DNA of 7,539 nt from an uncultured Paraburkholderia sp. (GTDB taxonomy: Bacteria; Pseudomonadota; Gammaproteobacteria; Burkholderiales; Burkholderiaceae), in assembly GCA_937917025.1 (NCBI GenBank), contig CALFSF010000297.1, forward strand, positions 1 through 7,539, read 5' to 3'. The notes below the pieces were generated by a model. That model searched no databases and was not told the DNA's origin. It saw nothing but the letters and a program-made list of their open reading frames with translations. Position numbers and translations under genes: made by a program. How positions within the stretch are numbered: position 1 is the first letter of the stretch; every line of letters starts with the position of its first letter. This document shows positions 5,467-7,539 of the stretch, piece after piece.

Positions 5467-5724
5467 TTACTGCGCCTTCGCGGCCATCAGCGCGTGATAC
5501 TTCGCCATCAGGCCATCGGGCGTTTCGGCGTGTTGCGGATCGCGTGGAATGCATTCCACAGGACAGACCTGCACGCATTGCGGCTCGTCGTAATGTCCGA
5601 CGCATTCGGTGCACTTCTTCGGATCGATCACATAGATTTCCGGGCCCATCGAGATTGCGTCGTTCGGGCACTCGGGCTCGCACACGTCGCAGTTAATGCA
5701 CTCGTCGGTAATCATCAAGGCCAT
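5467..5724 (-). CDS. yfhL: YfhL-family 2[4Fe-4S] ferredoxin (Allochromatium type)
   Basis: This is a small cytosolic electron carrier of 85 residues. The first cluster motif CINCDVCEPECP has Cys9, 12, 15 and 19. The second has Cys38, 41, 50 and 54 with the spacing C-x2-C-x8-C-x3-C-P. The extended second motif and the tail after Cys54 are the marks of Allochromatium vinosum-type ferredoxins, which have low and widely split potentials. Cys58 is an extra cysteine that does not fit a standard ligand position. The start is ATG at 5724 giving MALMITDECINC, with purine-rich GAGAAGAAG just upstream. A longer frame to 5760 exists but its added residues are not family-like. It is the last gene of the rsmD-coaD-ferredoxin cluster, 65 bases after coaD, and ends at the shared terminator. 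The redox partner cannot be read from the sequence. Confidence 0.93.
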   Translation of the reverse strand: MALMITDECINCDVCEPECPNDAISMGPEIYVIDPKKCTECVGHYDEPQCVQVCPVECIPRDPQHAETPDGLMAKYHALMAAKAQ

Positions 5725-5789
5725 GCTTCTTCTCACTTCGCGCCGGCAACGGGCCGGCAATCATTCCGCCAGCCACCAGTTTACGCCGC

Positions 5790-6302
5790 TTATGGCTGCG
5801 CTGCCTGGCCCGGCTCAGCGTCGAGCGCCGCGACCTTGTCCTGCAGCCATTTTTCCACCGACGGAAAGACGAATTTGCTGACGTCGCCGCCCAGCTGCGC
5901 GATTTCGCGGACGATCGTGCCAGAAATGAACTGGTACTGGTCGGACGGCGTCATGAACATCGTTTCGACGTCGGGCAGCAGATAGCGGTTCATGCCGGCC
6001 ATCTGAAACTCGTATTCGAAGTCGGAGACGGCGCGCAGCCCGCGCACGATCACGCGGGCATTGTTCGTGCGGACGAAGTCTTTGAGCAGCCCCTTGAAGC
6101 TCATGATCTGCACGTTCGGATAGTGGCCCAGCACTTCGTGCGCGATATCGAGGCGTTCTTCGAGCGTGAAGAAAGGCTTCTTGTTGCGGCTGTCGGCAAC
6201 GCCGACCACCAGCGTATCGAAAATGCTCGACGCGCGCCGAACGAGGTCTTCGTGACCGCGCGTCAGCGGGTCGAATGTGCCCGGGTACACGGCGACTACC
6301 AT
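5790..6302 (-). CDS. coaD: Phosphopantetheine adenylyltransferase
   Basis: CoaD joins 4'-phosphopantetheine and ATP to give dephospho-CoA and pyrophosphate, the penultimate and regulated step of CoA synthesis. It is a cytosolic hexamer of the nucleotidyltransferase superfamily. The 170-residue protein shows YPGTFDPLTRGH (6-17) with the T-x-G-H signature at 14-17, Lys42 in the NKKPFF segment, VRGLRAVSDFEYE (87-99) with Arg88 and Arg91, and the ATP-site loop PSDQYQFISGTIVREI (119-134). Length is typical, with a short Gln/Pro/Ala tail. The start at 6302 is well supported: AGAGGAGA on the minus strand places AGGAG seven bases away. It follows rsmD by 108 bases and precedes the ferredoxin gene, a pairing (rsmD-coaD) widespread in proteobacteria. 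Confidence 0.98.
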   Translation of the reverse strand: MVVAVYPGTFDPLTRGHEDLVRRASSIFDTLVVGVADSRNKKPFFTLEERLDIAHEVLGHYPNVQIMSFKGLLKDFVRTNNARVIVRGLRAVSDFEYEFQMAGMNRYLLPDVETMFMTPSDQYQFISGTIVREIAQLGGDVSKFVFPSVEKWLQDKVAALDAEPGQAAQP

Positions 6303-6309
6303 GAGACTT

Positions 6310-6314
6310 CTCCT
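6310..6314 (-). promoter_or_regulatory. Ribosome binding site of coaD
   Basis: On the minus strand AGGAG (part of AGAGGAGA) lies seven bases before the ATG at 6302. It is the best ribosome site of the minus-strand cluster and suggests independent strong initiation of coaD despite its place in the operon. Confidence 0.8.
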
Positions 6315-6320
6315 CTCTGT

Positions 6321-6350
6321 TCACTGGGGCGGGCCGTTCAGCGCCCGTGA
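6321..6350 (-). other. Leader hairpin before coaD in the rsmD-coaD gap
   Basis: TCAC (6321-6324) pairs with GTGA (6347-6350). After a two-base bulge, GGGCG (6327-6331) pairs with CGCCC (6342-6346), leaving a ten-base loop. A smaller CTGCC/GGCAG inverted repeat lies at 6358-6362/6378-6382. No T-run follows on the minus strand, so it is not a terminator. It lies about seven bases upstream of the coaD ribosome site. The rest of the 108-base gap shows nothing else. Confidence 0.4.
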
Positions 6351-6410
6351 AATGCTTCTGCCAGGCGCGCGCGTGACGGCAGGCGTCCGGCGCTTGTTAT
6401 GGAAGGCGCA

Positions 6411-7028
6411 TTATTCCTCATTTTCGCGCTGCAGCAAATGATAGTGAACCGCACCCGCCTTGCCCTGGCGGACGATGTTCCAGCCGGCCAGCGCCGCTGT
6501 CTGTGCGATGTCGAGCGCATCGCCCGCTTCGACGTACAGAAAGCCGTCGGCGCTCACGAGCGGCACGGCGAGCGCCAGCGCGCGGGCGAGCAGGTCGGCG
6601 TCGAACGGCGGATCGAGGAATACGACGTCGAACGAGCCAGGCGCGAGACTGGCGCCAAGACGCAGCGCGTCGGCTTCGGCGATTTCGATGGCGCGCGCGG
6701 CCAGTTTCGCCTGGTTCGCGCGCAGCTGCGCGGCCGCGCGCCCGTTGCGCTCGACCATCAATACGCGCGCGGCGCCGCGCGACGCCGCCTCGAAGCCGAG
6801 CGCGCCGCTGCCGGCGAAGAGATCGAGGCAGCGCAGGCCGTCGAGCCGCTGGCCGAGCCAGTTGAACAGGGTTTCGCGCACGCGGTCGGGCGTCGGACGC
6901 AGGCCGTCCAGATCGAGCACTGGCAGCGGCGTGCGCTTCCAGTCGCCGCCGATGATGCGGATTGCGTGCGGCGCCTTGCTGCGGCCTGAAGATGCGCCGT
7001 GCGCGCGGGAAGGAGAGGATCGGGGCAT
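6411..7028 (-). CDS. rsmD: 16S rRNA (guanine(966)-N(2))-methyltransferase
   Basis: RsmD uses S-adenosylmethionine to methylate N2 of G966 of 16S rRNA in the assembled 30S subunit. The 205-residue product has a variable basic Ser/Arg-rich N-terminus (1-20), then the family opening IRIIGGDWKRTPLPV (23-37) and RPTPDRVRETLFNWL (44-58), a substrate-RNA region. SAM motif I is LDLFAGSGALGFEA (68-81), the acidic ribose ligand is in VER (92-94), Asp120 lies in EADAL, and the catalytic motif IV is DPPF (139-142). This DPPF/NPPY signature marks methylation of an exocyclic amino group. The ATG at 7028 lacks a clear Shine-Dalgarno sequence, so the exact start is less certain than the identity. It is the first gene of the minus-strand cluster with coaD and the ferredoxin, and is divergent from ftsY as in many proteobacteria. 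Confidence 0.95.
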   Translation of the reverse strand: MPRSSPSRAHGASSGRSKAPHAIRIIGGDWKRTPLPVLDLDGLRPTPDRVRETLFNWLGQRLDGLRCLDLFAGSGALGFEAASRGAARVLMVERNGRAAAQLRANQAKLAARAIEIAEADALRLGASLAPGSFDVVFLDPPFDADLLARALALAVPLVSADGFLYVEAGDALDIAQTAALAGWNIVRQGKAGAVHYHLLQRENEE

Positions 7029-7070
7029 GCGGAAATCGTCTTGCTGAAGAGTTGCCCGCGTCTGCGACGG

Positions 7071-7083
7071 CGGGCCGGAGCGC
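7071..7083 (+). repeat. 13-base direct repeat, copy 1 (rsmD-ftsY gap)
   Basis: CGGGCCGGAGCGC occurs here and exactly again at 7174-7186, with start points 103 bases apart. Both copies are preceded by GCGA within a few bases. It could be a protein site or simply GC-rich coincidence. Confidence 0.5.
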
Positions 7084-7173
7084 CAACGTTACCACAGGCC
7101 CGTGCCGCCTCGGCGTGGACGCCATGTGGACCGGCGCACCGGTGCCGTGGGGTTTCGGCACGGCGTCCGGCGA

Positions 7174-7186
7174 CGGGCCGGAGCGC
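7174..7186 (+). repeat. 13-base direct repeat, copy 2, overlapping the ftsY promoter
   Basis: This exact second copy of CGGGCCGGAGCGC ends four bases before the TG of the extended -10 element. It covers part of the expected -35 and spacer of the candidate ftsY promoter, a position where a bound regulator could act. Confidence 0.5.
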
Positions 7187-7189
7187 GCC

Positions 7190-7198
7190 TGATAAAAT
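7190..7198 (+). promoter_or_regulatory. Extended -10 promoter candidate for ftsY
   Basis: TGATAAAAT is an extended -10 element: TG, one base, then TAAAAT with five of six consensus matches. It stands out as the only AT-rich word in a very GC-rich 272-base gap (7029-7300). No good -35 is visible 17 bases upstream, which is acceptable for extended -10 promoters. Transcription would start near 7205, giving a leader of about 95 bases to ftsY. I see no matching promoter for rsmD on the other strand. Confidence 0.55.
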
Positions 7199-7256
7199 GT
7201 GCGGCTTCCAGCGCCTTGCATCCCGCATTGCCACGCTGCCTGCCGCTTTCGCGTGG

Positions 7257-7271
7257 TCCCGCGTCGCGGGA
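7257..7271 (+). other. Hairpin in the ftsY leader
   Basis: TCCCGC (7257-7262) pairs perfectly with GCGGGA (7266-7271) around the loop GTC. It lies 29 bases before the ftsY ATG and within the predicted leader. There is no T-run. The function is unknown. Confidence 0.45.
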
Positions 7272-7300
7272 ATCGGCGCGCGCTCTCACCACGCCAGATC

Positions 7301-7539
7301 ATGTTCAGCTTTTTCAAACGATTCAAGGGCTCGAAAACGTCCGATGCCGCGCCGCAGGAAGAGCCGGTCGCCGAGGCGCCCGAGGCGCCGGGTGCCCAGC
7401 CGGGCGTCGAGCCGCCCCTGGCTCCAGCGCCTGTGACGCCCGCGCCCGCACCCGCCAGTGCACCGGTCCAACGCGCTGACACGCAGACGCCTGCGGCGAC
7501 GGTTCAGCCTGCGGCTTCGCCGGTCGCCCCAATCGCCCC
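7301..7539 (+). CDS. ftsY: Signal recognition particle receptor FtsY, N-terminal part (cut by the window edge)
   Basis: The frame opens with ATG TTC AGC TTT TTC and runs to the right edge with 79 full codons. It begins MFSFFKRFKGSKTSD, the short aromatic and basic stretch typical of FtsY, which docks ribosome-nascent chain-SRP complexes at the inner membrane. Residues 16-79 form a low-complexity acidic-to-Pro/Ala-rich linker, 36 of 64 residues being Pro or Ala by hand count. This matches the variable A domain of beta-proteobacterial FtsY. The NG GTPase domain would lie beyond the window, so the call rests on the N-terminus and on the divergent rsmD neighbour, a common rsmD-ftsY arrangement. 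The ribosome site is poor: only AGA is visible at 7297-7299, too close to the start. Confidence 0.85.
   Translation, partial: MFSFFKRFKGSKTSDAAPQEEPVAEAPEAPGAQPGVEPPLAPAPVTPAPAPASAPVQRADTQTPAATVQPAASPVAPIA

Noticed and set aside
5725..5760. Twelve-residue N-terminal extension of the ferredoxin
   Set aside because: The extra residues come from a GCCGGC inverted repeat (5742-5747/5753-5758) and are not family-like; the internal ATG gives the standard MALMITDECINC start.
6418..7482. A 354-codon minus-strand open frame over rsmD, the gap and the start of ftsY
   Set aside because: It runs out of frame with rsmD and antisense to ftsY, has low-complexity Arg/Ala composition and no recognisable domain.
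1..7539. Mobile elements, CRISPR arrays, defence or other accessory systems
   Set aside because: No transposase, integrase, regularly spaced repeats or unfamiliar gene cassette was found; every substantial coding region is a recognised core gene.

Overview
The window is an ordinary stretch of high-GC proteobacterial housekeeping chromosome. The most likely source is a beta-proteobacterium of the Burkholderia/Paraburkholderia group. This rests on the protein sequences (Prs, CoaD, L25, FtsY and HisC look like that group from memory), the order lolB-ispE-tRNA-Gln-prs-rplY-pth, and the strong G/C bias at third codon positions. The genus is an inference; no search was run.

Left part, plus strand (1-4241). 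The last codons of an unidentified upstream gene overlap the start of lolB (outer-membrane lipoprotein insertion) by one base. Next come ispE (fourth step of the MEP isoprenoid pathway), a tRNA-Gln(UUG) gene, prs (PRPP synthetase), rplY (long Ctc-type ribosomal protein L25) and pth (peptidyl-tRNA hydrolase). A promoter-like TTGACA-17-CACAAT element lies inside the 3' half of ispE, in a segment with clearly lower GC, and could drive tRNA-Gln and prs. Prs and rplY are separated by a 153-base gap holding four successive hairpins. The third is a strong intrinsic terminator, so rplY may be controlled by attenuation or read-through. A second strong terminator follows rplY.

Middle (4242-5466). hisC (histidinol-phosphate aminotransferase) stands outside any his operon and starts at a TTG codon behind a near-perfect Shine-Dalgarno sequence. 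It converges on a minus-strand cluster, and both sides share one symmetrical bidirectional terminator at 5408-5435.

Right part. The minus-strand cluster is rsmD (16S rRNA G966 methyltransferase), coaD (phosphopantetheine adenylyltransferase) and a YfhL-type 2[4Fe-4S] ferredoxin. Divergent from rsmD, across a 272-base gap with a good extended -10 promoter, ftsY (SRP receptor) begins on the plus strand and runs off the right edge.

The genes serve envelope biogenesis, isoprenoid, nucleotide, CoA and histidine precursor supply, and translation. I found no mobile element, CRISPR array, defence locus or unknown gene cassette, and no evidence of a new multi-gene system. The items worth a second look are regulatory: the promoter inside ispE, the structured rplY leader, and the repeats and hairpin in the rsmD-ftsY gap.
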